A stretch of DNA of 64,000 bases, from positions 8,552,501 to 8,616,500 of the forward strand of contig NC_092569.1 of NCBI RefSeq assembly GCF_037975245.1, in the 5' to 3' direction. The notes under the pieces were generated by a model that searched no databases, was not told the origin of the DNA, and saw only the letters and a list, made by a program, of their open reading frames with translations. The stretch comes from Apostichopus japonicus. Its lineage: Eukaryota; Echinodermata; Holothuroidea; Aspidochirotida; Stichopodidae. The position numbers were made by a program, and so were the translations under genes. This document shows, one piece after another, positions 24,201-35,762 of this stretch (position 1 is the first letter of the stretch; every line of letters starts with the position of its first letter).

Positions 24201-26663
24201 ACACTACAATAGGTCTAGCTGCTATTTATTTAATAATTGTTTGCATATTTTTGATTATGCGACATGTTTTGCTTTGTTCAACACTTACTTTTGGTGGAAA
24301 AAGCTTAAATTTCATACTGCACAAAATCAAACTTTTCCAATGTGCAATTACGTAGCACCATGTATCTGCCCAAGCGCCTAACCTTGTTCCCAGAAAGTAT
24401 TGATGTTGTAGATCTGTACAATGGAGACTTGAACAGCGATCATACTGCCAAGAGAATTTTGCATTTTTCGCAAGTATGGTTTTAGTCACAGTCCCAAATA
24501 GCGATTACTTTTTAAAATATTTAACGAGGCGTGAGAAGAATGTCTTTGGTAGAGATCAATCTGTATGCTGAATACAATAAAAGTTTCCATCTCGGTCGTC
24601 AGCTGCCAATGTGAATATTGTTCACATATCTCAATGCTTTTTACTGAACTTCTTTGAAATATGTTGTTCATCAAGGCTATAGCCAACAGCCTAGTGTGTG
24701 ACATTCAAGGGCGTAGGAACCGGGGGGGCTGACGGGGCGCTAGCCCCCTCAGTGAAAAATATGGGGGGGCGGAAGTATCGTTCCGCCCCCCCGCTCCGCA
24801 AGTCAGAAAACCCCTTTTTCATTTCCAAATGAGAAAAAAATCTCATTTGAAGCACCAAATTGCATCTAAGGCCAGGTGAAAATGCAAAATTCTTTACAAA
24901 ATGGAGTGGGTGTTGAAGTGTGCTATATTGCACCAAATTGCATCTGAGGCCACCTGGAAATGCAAAAAAATTCCAAAGGGGAGGGGGACACCCCCTCCCC
25001 TTAGACCCCTCTCCCAGGCCGGCCATCAGTCTTCAGCCCCCCCCCCCACTCAAAAGTACCTTCCTACGCCACTGGTGACATTCATATAAGATTGTTCATG
25101 TAACATCATCGAAACCACTCTGCAGTTTTGCGGTCTGGTTTTAAATATTTCCATGTTATGTTAATGGGTATAGTTTGGTCCTTTAGAGACCAAATACATT
25201 TACTAAGGGCGGTAGAGTTTTGTGTTTTGTCGCTGAATGAAGTTTTGTGGTTCCGCCAGCGGTTTTGAAAGGGGTTTCCGTTAGGGCAACGTACGTTTCT
25301 ACGGAGTTTTGGGAGGTTACAATTGCCTGGTATACGACGCCACTGGTAAGGCACATACCAGGGATGGGGCAGATGCTTTTGTCTCTACAATTACAGTTGT
25401 TGGAAGGTTTATCGGATCTTTTTAAAGGAGATATTTATTGTATGCATATATACAACCTTTACAAAAAGTTTATTTCAAATAATCAAAACGCGAATATTGG
25501 TGTAAATAGATAGAATGGTTGGTTCTCATGGTCTAATCTTTTATGCATTTCTCTGTATTTTGTCTTCAGGGTTTTCTCTTGCTATAATGATGATACTAAG
25601 ATTCTTTGCTGGTGTTGTTATATGGCTGATGGTGCTCCTATTTGTCGCAGGCAGTGTGGGCGGAACTTGTTACATGTGGTATCGCTGGTATGATGCAAGC
25701 CAACTGTTGGAAGGAATTCCTGAGACAGGTAAAATGCAAAGTAGGCCACTTCCTTTGTGCCTGCCACTCCCTCCAGCAGATCAATAGTTGTCTTTCTGCT
25801 AATTATGATATGCCTAATATCTTATTTTGTGGGCACACTAAAGATATAGACGGGATCATCATTAAGAACACTTTCTCTAGTATTCATACGTCAAAACAGC
25901 GTAGTTTCTTTCTATTAGAGCTTGCATCATTACTTTGTTATTCTGATATTCATTTCCTTTACCTAAAGATATCCTTTTCTTGCAAACAAAAATATGTCAT
26001 TCGTAAAATGAGAGGACAATCAAAGAGTTTTATATCATCTCAAACATCCTTAATAAAGAATTGTTTATGAGCTAAGTAATACAATGTTTAAATTTATTTT
26101 ATGATATCCACACTGACCAAAATAGCATTGCCCCAAGGGTCATGACCTCATCCGCCATAGTAAGTATGTTACTCGATAGAATTTAACTCGTGAAGGTTAC
26201 ACATGTGTCCCTCTGTTCATAGTAAACATTCACTTTCCGCTTCTTAACGTCCTTTGATATCTGGCCGTTCATTCTGAATATCTTCAAGGCAGACAACCCC
26301 TATCACGGGGCACCTTCCTACCAAATTGAAAGAACATTGGTCTTGTGGGCACAAATTGCAATAATATTGGTCATTTATCATATGATACAGTGACTGTTGA
26401 CCTCAGTTATACTGGTAACCACATATTGGGATTATATTTGATACACCTGGACGTCAAATAAATGTTATCTTCATTTTTAATAACTTTCGTTCAGAAGTTC
26501 GGGAGACACACGTTTATATAATTGGACACGATCCTATCGAGGGTAAAGAAAACAGTCCGTTAGGGGTTTTCGACATACACCCATACACGGACAGCTTTTT
26601 AAAATTGTCCCACATATGAAGACTCACTTCTCATGAACATTAAGTTTGATCATGACAATCATG

Positions 26664-26733
<70 letters not shown>

Positions 26734-29700
26734 TGAGGAATGAGATCATATATTGTAGATTAATTACTTGTAACGTTACGCAATCGATCAACATTAGCAG
26801 GTGTAGCAGTTACGTAATTGGGAGGCCCATCATATGACCTCATGAGTCCTTTAGAGTCTTTATAATTATGTCCAACTGATTCGGTATGAGTCCTGTCATG
26901 ATGTGCTGAGTCCAGTAGTAACATTTTCATGCCAAGCTATGCTTCTTTTTGTCAGGGCAATATAACCAAGATATTTGATGTCATGTTAACAGCAGATGGG
27001 GAGAAGGATATAAACGGTTTTATCTGATTATTATAACTTCATTATTTTCGTCGTTGATTGTCTTTTGCCTTCACAGAGCGCACAGATGTCGAAAATAAAA
27101 ACATTCGTACTCATTTGATATACGCCGGCGCTGCTAGCGCAGTGACGGTGAGTAGACAACAGAAAACACAATGTTTTTAAGAGACGTTCTTTTGATGATT
27201 GGTTATAAGTGAAATTTACTCTGTTTATGCTTTGGCAAAGTACAAAAACTGATTTTCTCCGACTGTTGTTCGAATATTATGATACCGTCTTTGTGCCGAC
27301 GAGTATTTAACTCAATATTAATAGGTAGATGTGTTGAAAGGAGTAAGAAAAAAAAGCATTGAATCCAAGGTTTAATGCAACCAAAACTCCAAGTCATCTT
27401 TCATTGCGCACAAACATTTGCATATTTTCTCATGTCACTAGTAACTTTCCCACTGTTTACACACAGGTACTGATTCTACTGATATTACTTGTAATGCGTA
27501 AGAGGATCGCTCTTGTTGTAGCCCTGTTCAAGGAGGCCGGGAAGGTAATTGCTTCAATACCACTGTTGCTGCTACAACCAATATGGGTAAGCTGTTTTAT
27601 GTCAACATATTTATTACTACAGAATGAAGAAACTAAGAACAAGAGATATACGTTACGATGTTATAACTCCATGACGTCATGATATCCGTCTGCATGGTCA
27701 GCTATAGATACATTGCTACCTGCGGTACTGTAGGAGGAGACTTCACTATGTGGCCTCTCTACGAGCGGTTTGCATGGTATAGTACATCACGGGTAGTAGA
27801 AGGGTGTTGCAGTATTGTTTGTCCCCTGTAAAAAGTGTCCAGCCGTTTGTCCAATGTCCAACATTGCTAAAAATGTCTGACCATTATAAATGTTATGATA
27901 AGGTTAATTCCATAATTATACTAAACTTTTGGGGTTTGTTGCTAACATTAAGACCCTTTCTTCAGTTGTTATCATTTGCATGATAGCCTGGGATTAAAGT
28001 GCCTCATTAGGTATATATAGCCTGGGATTAAAGTGCCTCATTATGTATATATGCATGATAGCCTGGGAATAAAGTGCCTCATTAGGGATGTATGCATGAT
28101 AGCCTGGGAATAAAGTGCCTTATTATGTATATATGCATGATAGCCTGGGAATAAAGTGCCTTATTAGGTATATATGCATGATAGCCTGGGAATAAAGTGC
28201 CTCATTAGGGATGTATGCATGATAGCCTGGGAATAAAGTGCCTTATTAGGTATATATGCATGATAGCCTGGGAATAAAGTGCCTCATTAGGGATGTATGC
28301 ATGATAGCCTGGGAATAAAGTGCCTCATTATGTATATATGCATGATAGCCTGGGAATAAAGTGCCTTATTAGGTATATATGCATGATAGCCTGGGAATAA
28401 AGTGCCTCATTAGGGATGTATGCATGATAGCCTGGGAGTAAAGTGCCTTATTAGGTATATATGCATGATAGCCTGGGAGTAAAGTGACTCATTAGGTATA
28501 TATGAATGATAGCCTGGGATTAAAGTGCCTCATTATGTATATATGCATGATAGCCTGGGAATAAAGTGCCTCATTAGGGATGTATGCATGATAGCCTGGG
28601 AATAAAGTGCCTTATTAGGTATATATGCATGATAGCCTGTGAATAAAGTGCCTCATTAGGTATGTATGCATGATAGCCTGTGAATAAAGTGCCCCATTAT
28701 GTATATATGCATGATAGCCTGGGAATAAAGTGCATCGTTAGGTATATGGTGTGTATAAGCCATTTTGAAATTTCCATGAATGGAATCAGCAATATAGGGC
28801 ACTAAAGGGATTGCAAATAGAACATGTTATGCAAAACCATGTAAAGGTTCAGTAACATAATTTGATCGGCTTTAATCTAGGCACATCATTAAAACAACAA
28901 AGCTACCGGAATAAAATGTTTTATTTCGTGTCGGTTGTTATAGCTTAGAACTTAAATAACAAAACTTGAAATCTGAGCATAGATGAAGAGGTGACCACCA
29001 TTTTGTCCAATTTGTCACCGTGACGGTTATAGTGCGACCAAGATAAACTTTACTTTTCAATTTATTTTATATTCATTATTTCAGAATAAACCTATAACTG
29101 TTTACAAGCTATCGTACAACGTTAGTATCTCGTTTTAAGGCATTCGTTGGTTTTTAACTTGGCACTTAGGTTGTGAAGAAATGACAGCATTAAAGTCAGC
29201 GTTTTTGGCTCTGTGACTTAAATTTTAAAATTTTAGATCTTTCTGTCTTTCATATATAAATTAGAAACCATCTTAGCCTTGATACCTCTTAAACGGATGC
29301 CTATTTTGCTCAAGCTGTTTTGTTTTCACGTTGAACTAAATTACATATACCGTCAGATGACCAAGTACAATTATGATGGTTTGCATTTTTGTCTCCGTTA
29401 ACATTTATTGCTGAACTATAGCTTGTTTCAGAAGCCTTCCCCCCCTATTCACTTTCGCAAGGCTAAATGCTATGTGTGACAGCTATAATTGTCAGTCTAT
29501 TGGTTCTCACACGCGGTGAAGCTCATTCGTTTGCCCAAAGGGAGAAACAACGACAAAGGTATGGTTATATTTTAAGGGGATGGGTGGTGGGGGGGGGGCG
29601 AGAGTGCTGCATTTACTAATTGATTACATTATTGGTTAATTGAATGTGTACACCATGACACAGTAAGTCGGACCGGACGAATGGCTATGCAATGTTCTTG

Positions 29701-30549
29701 CCGGACAAATTTACGGTGACATGATGAACATGGTAGCCTAGGTCTACATATTTTCTGGTGGGACATAATATTTTCCTGGTAAATATTGTCAGACAGGGAG
29801 CTATATCAGTATGGGGTATATACGATTGTTATGCAAGGGGTACGCCTGCTATCGTCACTCAGTGTCGCCCAGGCAGACAGCAAGACTGTGTGCTATAGGA
29901 TATCAACTGATCTCGTACAGGCTGTGAAGAGGTAACTTTGAAAGCAAATTTGATAAGTTATACAAATTGTAAGAAGCTCATTGGTGTATGTGAATACAGT
30001 TGAACTAGTTACTTTAGAGGCTAAATAACATTTTTACACATTTCGGACGCTTTTTGACATTGTTACCAATAATCCAGATATCATGCAAAGGGTTAAAACC
30101 AAACTTTATGGCTTGGCACCTGTCCTGTTCTCATGAATCTTGTTATCCCCCTCTACATCTCGCTCCACCCACCTCTCTCTCTCTCTCTCTGAACAGACAT
30201 TTGTATGCACCGTTGTTATTGTTGGAGGTTGTGGCCTGATATTCTCGTACCTCATTACTTCAGGGAAACCGATACGCACAGAGGATGGAACGGTACAATA
30301 TGTTGAAGATGATTTAACCCATGTAAGCTATTTTTAATATTAATAAACATCAAAACACCATCAAAATGTCACTTTTCTGATTATATATATATTGGAATAT
30401 ACAGTGGAATTACGACCTTCCTTACCGGTTTCGAAACTGTGGACATAGTGGTTAGGGTGTCCGCATATAAAGCGGGAGGCCCGGTTCGAATCCCGGTGGA
30501 GGCTGGAAAGGTTTTCACTGCTCTGGATTTGTCATCTCATTACGATTTC

Positions 30550-30605
<56 letters not shown>

Positions 30606-33600
30606 TAAAGCTGGTTATTGTCACATTTTCTTACCATCTTTTATATTCATACTGGAATAATGAGTACTTACAGTAATGTTTCTGTCTTAACGACACCCAG
30701 TACATGAAGTATTACTTCGTGTTTGGAGTCATCTGGGGGACTGAGTTCATTGTGGCGTTAGGACAATGTGTGACTGCCGGTGCCGTTGCAGAGTGGTACT
30801 TTGCAAGAGATAAAAAATCCATAGATTCTCCAATATGGAACTCAACTGTACGTGTCATAAGGTAAGTTCATTTCCGTTTTTTTCTTGTAGCATTGCCAAA
30901 TAAAAACAAACAAGAAACATAATATGATGTGATGTGATAACGTAAACAATCGTATCATCACTGTTCATGCTTTGGTGGTAGTTTCTTCCACTTTCATAAT
31001 AAAGACTGGAATACAGAGGACGTGATGGTATGATTTATATTTGTTGGCAGGTACAATCTCGGATCCATCGCTTATGGTTCTCTTGTGATTTCACTGGTAA
31101 TGGTGGTGCGTCTGATATTAGGCTTCATACAAACACGGTAAGCACATCTTCAAAGGCTCTAAATTGATGTAAGCACAGGGTACGCTTACAGGCAGCAACA
31201 TATCTACAATATATCGCTGCACCAAACAGAGTTTTACCATAGAAGTTCAATGTATATGAGTTGTACTCAAATAGAGTGAGTGCCTTCTCTGCTAAGTGTA
31301 GCTTTTTCACAATGCCCCACGACGACAAAAGAAATTATTTAAAAGCAGAATAAAAACAATCACACTATGAAAAAAAGTTAAATTTCCATTTTTGCAGATT
31401 ACAAGGAAGTCAAAACAAGATTGCTCAATACACGTTACGTTGTTTACAGTGTTGCATGTGGCTGTTCGAAAAAATACTGCGATTTATTAACAGAAATGCC
31501 TACATTGAAATCGGTGAGTTTCTTCCTGATGACTATTACTGTCACCATGCTATCACTAGTATTGTCACCACTATCCCCGTGATTATGATTATTACTGTCA
31601 CTATCAATATTTTTTATCACATAACCATGGTAATATTATGGCTATCGTTATTGGTATCTCTATTGATATCACATCACCATGCTATCACTAATTATGTCAC
31701 CATCCCGTCATTATCATTAGCATCATCGGTAGGCCTATCACTGTCACTATCGATATTGTTATCATATCAAAATGCCCATACTATTACTGTCACCATCAGG
31801 GGCGTAGCGAAGGGGTTTTTGTTGGGGGGGTGTGGAGAATTTGATTTGCCGACGGATCTGGAAGTGGTGACTGAAATGGGGGAGGGGTCTAAGGAGAGGG
31901 GTGTCCCCCTCCCCTTTGGCAATTTTTTAGTTTTGAAACGTCCTTAGATGCAATCTGGTGCATATTTTAAGTCAAATTTGATTTGCCGACGGATCTGGAA
32001 GTGGTGACTGATATAGGGGAGGGGTCTAAGGGGAGGGGGTGTCCCCCTCCCCTTTTGGAAAATTTTTAGTTTTGAAACGTCCTTAGATGCAATCTGGTGC
32101 ATATTTTAAGTCAAATTTGATTTGCCGACGGATCTGGAAGTGGTGACTGAAATGGGGGAGGGGTCTAAGGGTACGTGGTCTACCCCTCCCCTTTGGAAAA
32201 TTTTTAGTTTTGAAACGTCCTTAGATGCAATCTGGTGCATATTTTAAGTCAAATTTGGCACGGAAGAAGCTCTCGTTCTCCTTTTCTCTATTCAGCTTTC
32301 CTTCTTTCTTCCCCTTCCGCTCTCTTCACCTTTTCTCCTTTTGCCGACAGACCAAAAATTTGCCGACAGCGACCAAATTATTGGGGGGGTGTGACACCCC
32401 CCCACACCCCCCCCCGCTCGCTACGCCCCTGGTCACCATCACCTCATTATTGGTATCAGTATCACTACTGATATCACACCACCATGCTATCACTAATTAT
32501 GTCACCATCTTGTCATTATCATTAGCATCATCGGTAGGCCTATCACTGTCACTATCGATATTGTTATCATATCACCATGCCCATACTATTACTGTCATCA
32601 TCACCTCATTATTGGTATCAATATCTCTATTGATATCACATCACCATGCTATCACTAATTCTGTCACCATCCCGTCATTATCATTAGCATCATCGGTAGG
32701 CCTATCACTGTCACTATCGATATTGTTATCGTATCACCATGCCCATACTATTACTGTCACCATCACCTCATTATTGATATCAGTAACACTATCGATATTG
32801 TTAGCCCCATCGCTATAGATAAAGCCTTGAATTAATACCAACTGCGAAAGTATAGAGATAACGTAGTGAAGATATCAGTGTTCAGGCGCAATCGATATGT
32901 GTGGCGACAAAATAAACATTACATAGAATGGGAGGATGGAGATACTGGGGTGAACTTACATACTTATTTAAAGGTCGCCTAGACAAGCACATCATTTAAC
33001 CCCCCCCCCCCCACCTTTAAACAGATAATTGAGACTATAACGAATCTCCTATAGTATGACACACAGTTTGCTACCAATCTTAGATGTATAACTCATGCAT
33101 TTGTGTGATCCTCACACAGCAATCTACGGACACAGCTTCTGTAAGTCTGCCCAGCGTGCCTTTACAGTGATTGTCTCCAATGCCTTACGTGTTGCTGCTA
33201 TCAATTCCGTCGGGGATTTTCTGCTATTCTTGGGCAAGTTAGCTGTGACAGCATCAGTCGTGGTGATTGCACTAGAATTCTTTCAGGTAATATTTTGTTT
33301 AATAATCCTTTAGTTCAAAATCAGAATCAAACTTTAAATGTAGGGTTTGAAGGTGCAAGACCCGCTGATCTCCAATCTGGCATGATTAACATTTTTGTTC
33401 TTAACGATTATGCGATGGTTGTGATTGGACAGACGAGTTGTAGACTACTGTGCTAGATTAACACAATTACACGCCATTAGCCGAGTAGCCAAGTTCCCCT
33501 TAATTTGCATCTTGACTAAATTATCATATTGTCGAGTTACTGCGTTAGTCGTTACTTGAGTTATGATATTATTACAGCTTGTTAAAACTAGTCGGACTGT

Positions 33601-35762
33601 CTAGTTGCTGCGTTGCACGTAATTTGACAACACGTCAAAAATACGATATTTGTCGAGGTGACAATTGGACAATTTCGTCAAGTCGTAGCGTTAGATTAAC
33701 AAACCTATATAAATTTGTCGAGATTTTGTCCTATACTTACACGCTTAGTCTATAACTCACTCAGAACCTCTGTAAGATTATTTGTCTGTAAGATCTATAT
33801 CGGCAGCATGAGGTCATTTTTATCATGAATGTAAACTAAATGTTTATGATGGTTGTTCCGTTTCTAACTTCAAGTTGTGATCATATTTATCACTATTCCT
33901 TGCTATTTTGTTATTGAGAATTAATCCTCGATAATACGTACTTTACCAGACCTAACAACTAAGCCTACCAACCTATTAAATTAAATTAAGAATTTCAGTT
34001 CTTTCTCTGTCCTTAAATCTATTAGTATTATAGGTTAAATTCATTCTTATATATCCGTATGTTTGTAATCGACAACTTCGTACATATTGTCAGTTTACTC
34101 AACATTATGTTTGTAACCAAGTATAATAATAGACGATCAAATGATTAACTTGATGGTAGTTGGTAAATACGCCCTATAGACATTTACTCAATTACTACAG
34201 CTGAATGTAAATTCTTCATATTTGCAGAATAACCCTGAGGTAAATTTCTATCCCGTACTAGTGGCACTTGCAGCTGTTTTCGCTTTCGTCGTTAGTCATA
34301 CATGCCTGTCCGTTTACGAGGTAAGAGTCCTTATAATTTAAGAAACGTTTACAAACGAATCCAGTTGTGAAGCAAAAACTTAGTAACGATCCTGGTAATA
34401 CCAAACATATACCTCTTACTTAATGCGCATTTGAAATAATTTAAAATATCTAACGACATCAACGGGCGTGTCTTGTTAACGTGCCTTCAAATGACGATAG
34501 ATGTTGCTTCACACTGTTCTCAAATGACATATACAAAGGGTCACTGATGTCTAAATTTATTTTGCTTCTGAATAATAATGAAGGTATATCTCACAGCACC
34601 ATAGTATAATGTAAATCTTTAGCAATTAATTATGTTTCCTAAATCGCGTTTGTTTTCATTTAGCCATGACATTCGTTGCTGTTTTAGTGATTTACCATCT
34701 TGTGCGGGTTAAATGTGATTTGTTGGTCTATACTGATGTTACCTTCTTACAGATGGTGATAGATACTCTCTTCATTTGCTTCTGTGAGGATTGCGAGAAG
34801 AACGATGGAGTGGCTAAACCTTACTTTATGAGCAGGAACCTTATGGTAAAGAAAACTTGAAAACAACATTATGTTTTATTCTGCACACTATTAAACACAT
34901 TAAGTGGATTAGCTACCGCCGTTATCGGTATCACGAAAAAATGAATGGTCACAAAGACGTCAGTTGAGTTGTCCAAGCTACTGGTAGATACATTATGTTT
35001 CCGAGCACAGAAATTCAACATTAACAATTTTCAAATAAAAAAAAAACGCCGTCTCAATGAGTGTGATATGTGTAGATAACGGACGTCTTTGGGCACACAT
35101 TGAATTTGATGTCTTAAAGACCGTTAAAATAACGCTACCATCAGTACACGTTGAAGATTTACACCACTCCTAGTCTCTTCAGAAATGATCCTTTAAACAT
35201 CTGAGGCTCATCAGTTAAAGTGACTGGGCTACTTAGTCTAACCATGGAGATAAAAACAGACCTCCATGGTCGAACAGACAGAGGTTCATGTCAGTTGCTC
35301 AGATGCAACACGAGATATTTATGACCTCAAATAAATCTTTAAAATGACTCCAAATTTGCAAAATACAATAAGGGTCATCTAAGGTACGATAAGTTGTTCA
35401 TATGAATTTAAACGAACATGTATTGCTCGATTGAGGAGTCTGGAATGTCATATATCAGTTAAGCCTTAAAACTTGTTTTAACTGTACTAATTGATGTAAT
35501 TTGCATAAAAGCACTGAAGTGGAAGTATTATATATGCTTTCTTATTGGGAATTTGGATTTGTTATTTGTTTTGTTTTAAGTGCCATGTACCTTTTTTTAC
35601 TTAAATGGAATTAAATGCCAGCACCTGATTGAAACTAAACTACTCCCATCGTGTATTCACACTTTCACGTCTTTCATTTTGTCACAGAACTTCGTTGAAA
35701 ATGCTAGAAAAGCCAAGAGACTGGAAGCATCCAGAAAAGCAATAAACCAACAGCCAAAATAA
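18127..35762 (+). CDS. Choline transporter-like protein, SLC44 family, complete
   Basis: Seventeen coding exons give 642 residues: 18127-18201, 19768-19872, 20306-20448, 20550-20751, 21413-21484, 22310-22373, 25570-25728, 27077-27147, 27467-27586, 30197-30322, 30701-30861, 31051-31137, 31398-31513, 33120-33286, 34228-34320, 34753-34845 and 35688-35762. All junctions are GT/AG with consistent phase, and the summed length (1929 nt) is divisible by three. SLC44 landmarks are RSCQDVGCC before TM1, [13 protein letters not shown], the extracellular CIASCP and LNRCVP cysteines, [29 protein letters not shown]-like VGDFLLF and [13 protein letters not shown]44 proteins are multi-pass membrane transporters of choline (SLC44A1 also ethanolamine), feeding phospholipid synthesis. 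The length and the DMTSKPFVFSF loop resemble SLC44A1 most; the exact paralogue is uncertain. The start has a good context (AACATGG). N-glycosylation sequons NVT and NIT lie in the large extracellular loop. Confidence 0.95.
19768..19872 (+). CDS. SLC44 exon 2: TM1
   Basis: Residues 26-60: an acidic stretch, then RSCQDVGCC and a hydrophobic segment ([10 protein letters not shown]). Phase 0 at both ends. Confidence 0.9.
20306..20448 (+). CDS. SLC44 exon 3: start of the large extracellular loop
   Basis: Contains [18 protein letters not shown], a family signature, and an NVT sequon. Ends in phase 2 at GTGAGT. Confidence 0.93.
20550..20751 (+). CDS. SLC44 exon 4: extracellular cysteine loop
   Basis: Contains [21 protein letters not shown] and SCPKPPVP. 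The donor is GTGAGG at 20752; the GTAGGT five bases downstream would put a stop in the next exon. Confidence 0.88.
20972..21222 (+). repeat. Minisatellite, about 59 bp unit, about four copies (SLC44 intron 4)
   Basis: Units contain GGCATCTCTCAATGGGTTGG, GTGCACAGTTAAGCTCGATG and TTGGTGCCTTGTACCGACA. The last three copies are nearly identical. Confidence 0.9.
21413..21484 (+). CDS. SLC44 exon 5: end of the extracellular loop
   Basis: 24 codons starting [12 protein letters not shown], phase 0 at both ends, donor GTAAAC. Confidence 0.85.
22310..22373 (+). CDS. SLC44 exon 6: start of TM2
   Basis: 64 nt after a pyrimidine-rich acceptor (TTTTCTCATAG). It encodes [20 protein letters not shown] and ends in phase 1 at GTAAGT. 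A second AG at 22321 would leave the frame unmatched. Confidence 0.85.
22625..23280 (+). repeat. Dispersed repeat family R600, copy 2 (SLC44 intron 6)
   Basis: Same landmarks in the same order as 16086-16720: AACACGATATCTC, AAGCTTGGACCAATCTCATA, ACAAGAAGCC, GCCTCATAAGAATAGGAGG and ATTCAGTGCCAAATAAAA. Its right part also shares AGGCGCCGT with copy 3. Confidence 0.8.
23373..23520 (+). repeat. Perfect-type tandem duplication, 74 bp x 2
   Basis: Blocks 23373-23446 and 23447-23520 (from ATGGAGCATTTACAAACATA to GAGGTAAAGG) differ at one or two bases, so the duplication is recent. Confidence 0.92.
24538..25140 (+). repeat. Dispersed repeat family RB, copy 1, split by a MITE
   Basis: 24538-24705 plus 25075-25140 match, in reverse complement, 58120-58385: TTGGTAGAGATCAATCTGTA, AAAAGTTTCCATCTCGGTC, AGTGTGTGACATTC, ATCATCGAAACCAC and CTGCAGTTTTG. 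The MITE at 24706-25074 interrupts it. Confidence 0.8.
24706..25074. mobile_element. hAT-like MITE, 369 bp, 8-bp target duplication, empty site known
   Basis: Ends CAAGGGCGTAGGAA and TTCCTACGCCACTG are inverted repeats. GTGACATT is duplicated at 24698-24705 and 25075-25082. Inside are G-runs, C-runs and two copies of an ATTGCATCTRAGGCCA block. The related unfilled copy at 58120-58385 shows the site without the insertion. Confidence 0.9.
25570..25728 (+). CDS. SLC44 exon 7: TM2 and TM3
   Basis: Encodes [14 protein letters not shown], then a long hydrophobic run ending [13 protein letters not shown], as in SLC44 TM3. Phase 1 at both ends. Confidence 0.93.
26667..26729. repeat. (TA)n microsatellite
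   Basis: About 31 uninterrupted AT dinucleotides in SLC44 intron 7. Confidence 0.97.
27077..27147 (+). CDS. SLC44 exon 8: loop and start of TM4
   Basis: 71 nt encoding [20 protein letters not shown]; enters in phase 1 and leaves in phase 0 at GTGAGT. Confidence 0.85.
27467..27586 (+). CDS. SLC44 exon 9: TM4 and TM5
   Basis: 40 codons; [20 protein letters not shown] followed by the hydrophobic [13 protein letters not shown], a strong SLC44 signature. Phase 0 at both ends. Confidence 0.93.
27975..28745 (+). repeat. 41-bp minisatellite, about 18 copies (SLC44 intron 9)
   Basis: Unit CATGATAGCCTGGGAATAAA + GTGCCTTATTAGGTATATATG. Most units carry AATAAA on the sense strand, early ones ATTAAA and two AGTAAA. 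Two unit types (AGGTATATATG and AGGGATGTATG) partly alternate, which suggests higher-order duplication. Confidence 0.95.
30197..30322 (+). CDS. SLC44 exon 10: TM segment and extracellular loop
   Basis: 42 codons after a (CT)n-rich acceptor; [19 protein letters not shown], then a polar loop ending YVEDDLTH. Phase 0 at both ends. Confidence 0.9.
30439..30510 (+). repeat. tRNA-derived SINE head
   Basis: Box A-like TAGTGGTTAGGGTGTCCG, an anticodon-arm-like CCGC..GCGG stem and box B GGTTCGAATCC with pairing CCCGG..CCCGG arms. It is followed by a (TA)n tract. The acceptor stem does not pair, so it is a SINE rather than a working tRNA gene. Confidence 0.65.
30554..30603. repeat. (TA)n microsatellite
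   Basis: About 25 AT dinucleotides just downstream of the tRNA-like SINE head in SLC44 intron 10. Confidence 0.95.
30701..30861 (+). CDS. SLC44 exon 11: TM segment with WYFAR
   Basis: Encodes [19 protein letters not shown] and [12 protein letters not shown], then [11 protein letters not shown]. Ends in phase 2. Confidence 0.93.
31051..31137 (+). CDS. SLC44 exon 12: TM segment
   Basis: Encodes [18 protein letters not shown], then [11 protein letters not shown], matching the family RYHxGTxAxGSL region. Phase 2 in and out. Confidence 0.92.
31398..31513 (+). CDS. SLC44 exon 13: intracellular CxxC...NRNAY segment
   Basis: Encodes [20 protein letters not shown] and the invariant NRNAYIEI. Phase 2 in and 1 out. 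Confidence 0.94.
31540..32815 (+). repeat. Tandem array, about 160-bp unit, split by a MITE (SLC44 intron 13)
   Basis: Units start near 31648, 32447, 32609 and 32771 (spacing 162 for the last ones; about 156 for the first after removing the MITE). Shared words are CACCATGCTATCACTAATT, GTCATTATCATTAGCATCAT and CGGTAGGCCTATCACTGTCA. Rich in ATCACC trinucleotides. Confidence 0.88.
31797..32431. mobile_element. hAT-like MITE, 635 bp, perfect 14-bp ends and 8-bp duplication
   Basis: Ends CAGGGGCGTAGCGA and its exact reverse complement; GTCACCAT is duplicated at 31789-31796 and 32432-32439. Inside is a threefold tandem repeat of about 137 bp starting near 31842, 31977 and 32117 (GATTTGCCGACGGATCTGGA ... 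TGAAACGTCCTTAGATGCAA). No transposase frame. Confidence 0.92.
33120..33286 (+). CDS. SLC44 exon 14: signature loop and TM
   Basis: Encodes [20 protein letters not shown], then [19 protein letters not shown] and a hydrophobic run; among the most conserved parts of SLC44. Phase 1 in and 0 out. Confidence 0.95.
34228..34320 (+). CDS. SLC44 exon 15: penultimate TM
   Basis: 31 codons; [19 protein letters not shown], then CLSVYE. Phase 0 at both ends. Confidence 0.92.
34753..34845 (+). CDS. SLC44 exon 16: [10 protein letters not shown] signature
   Basis: 31 codons; [19 protein letters not shown] and PYFMSRNLM, the hallmark C-terminal motif. Phase 0 at both ends. Confidence 0.95.
35688..35762 (+). 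CDS. SLC44 exon 17: C-terminal tail and stop
   Basis: 24 codons rich in Lys, Arg and Gln ([17 protein letters not shown]...) ending in TAA; a cytosolic tail. Confidence 0.88.
   Translation, partial: NFVENARKAKRLEASRKAINQQPK

Noticed and set aside
27975-28745. CRISPR-like repeat array
   Set aside because: Units are contiguous with no unique spacers, in an intron of a eukaryotic gene; it is a minisatellite.
30439-30510. A functional tRNA gene
   Set aside because: Box A and box B are clear but the acceptor stem does not pair, and it is followed by a microsatellite as in SINEs.
31456-32818. Long Ser/Leu/Ile-rich open frames of 163 and 197 codons
   Set aside because: They run from an SLC44 exon into the intronic array and MITE; repeat-driven, not genes.
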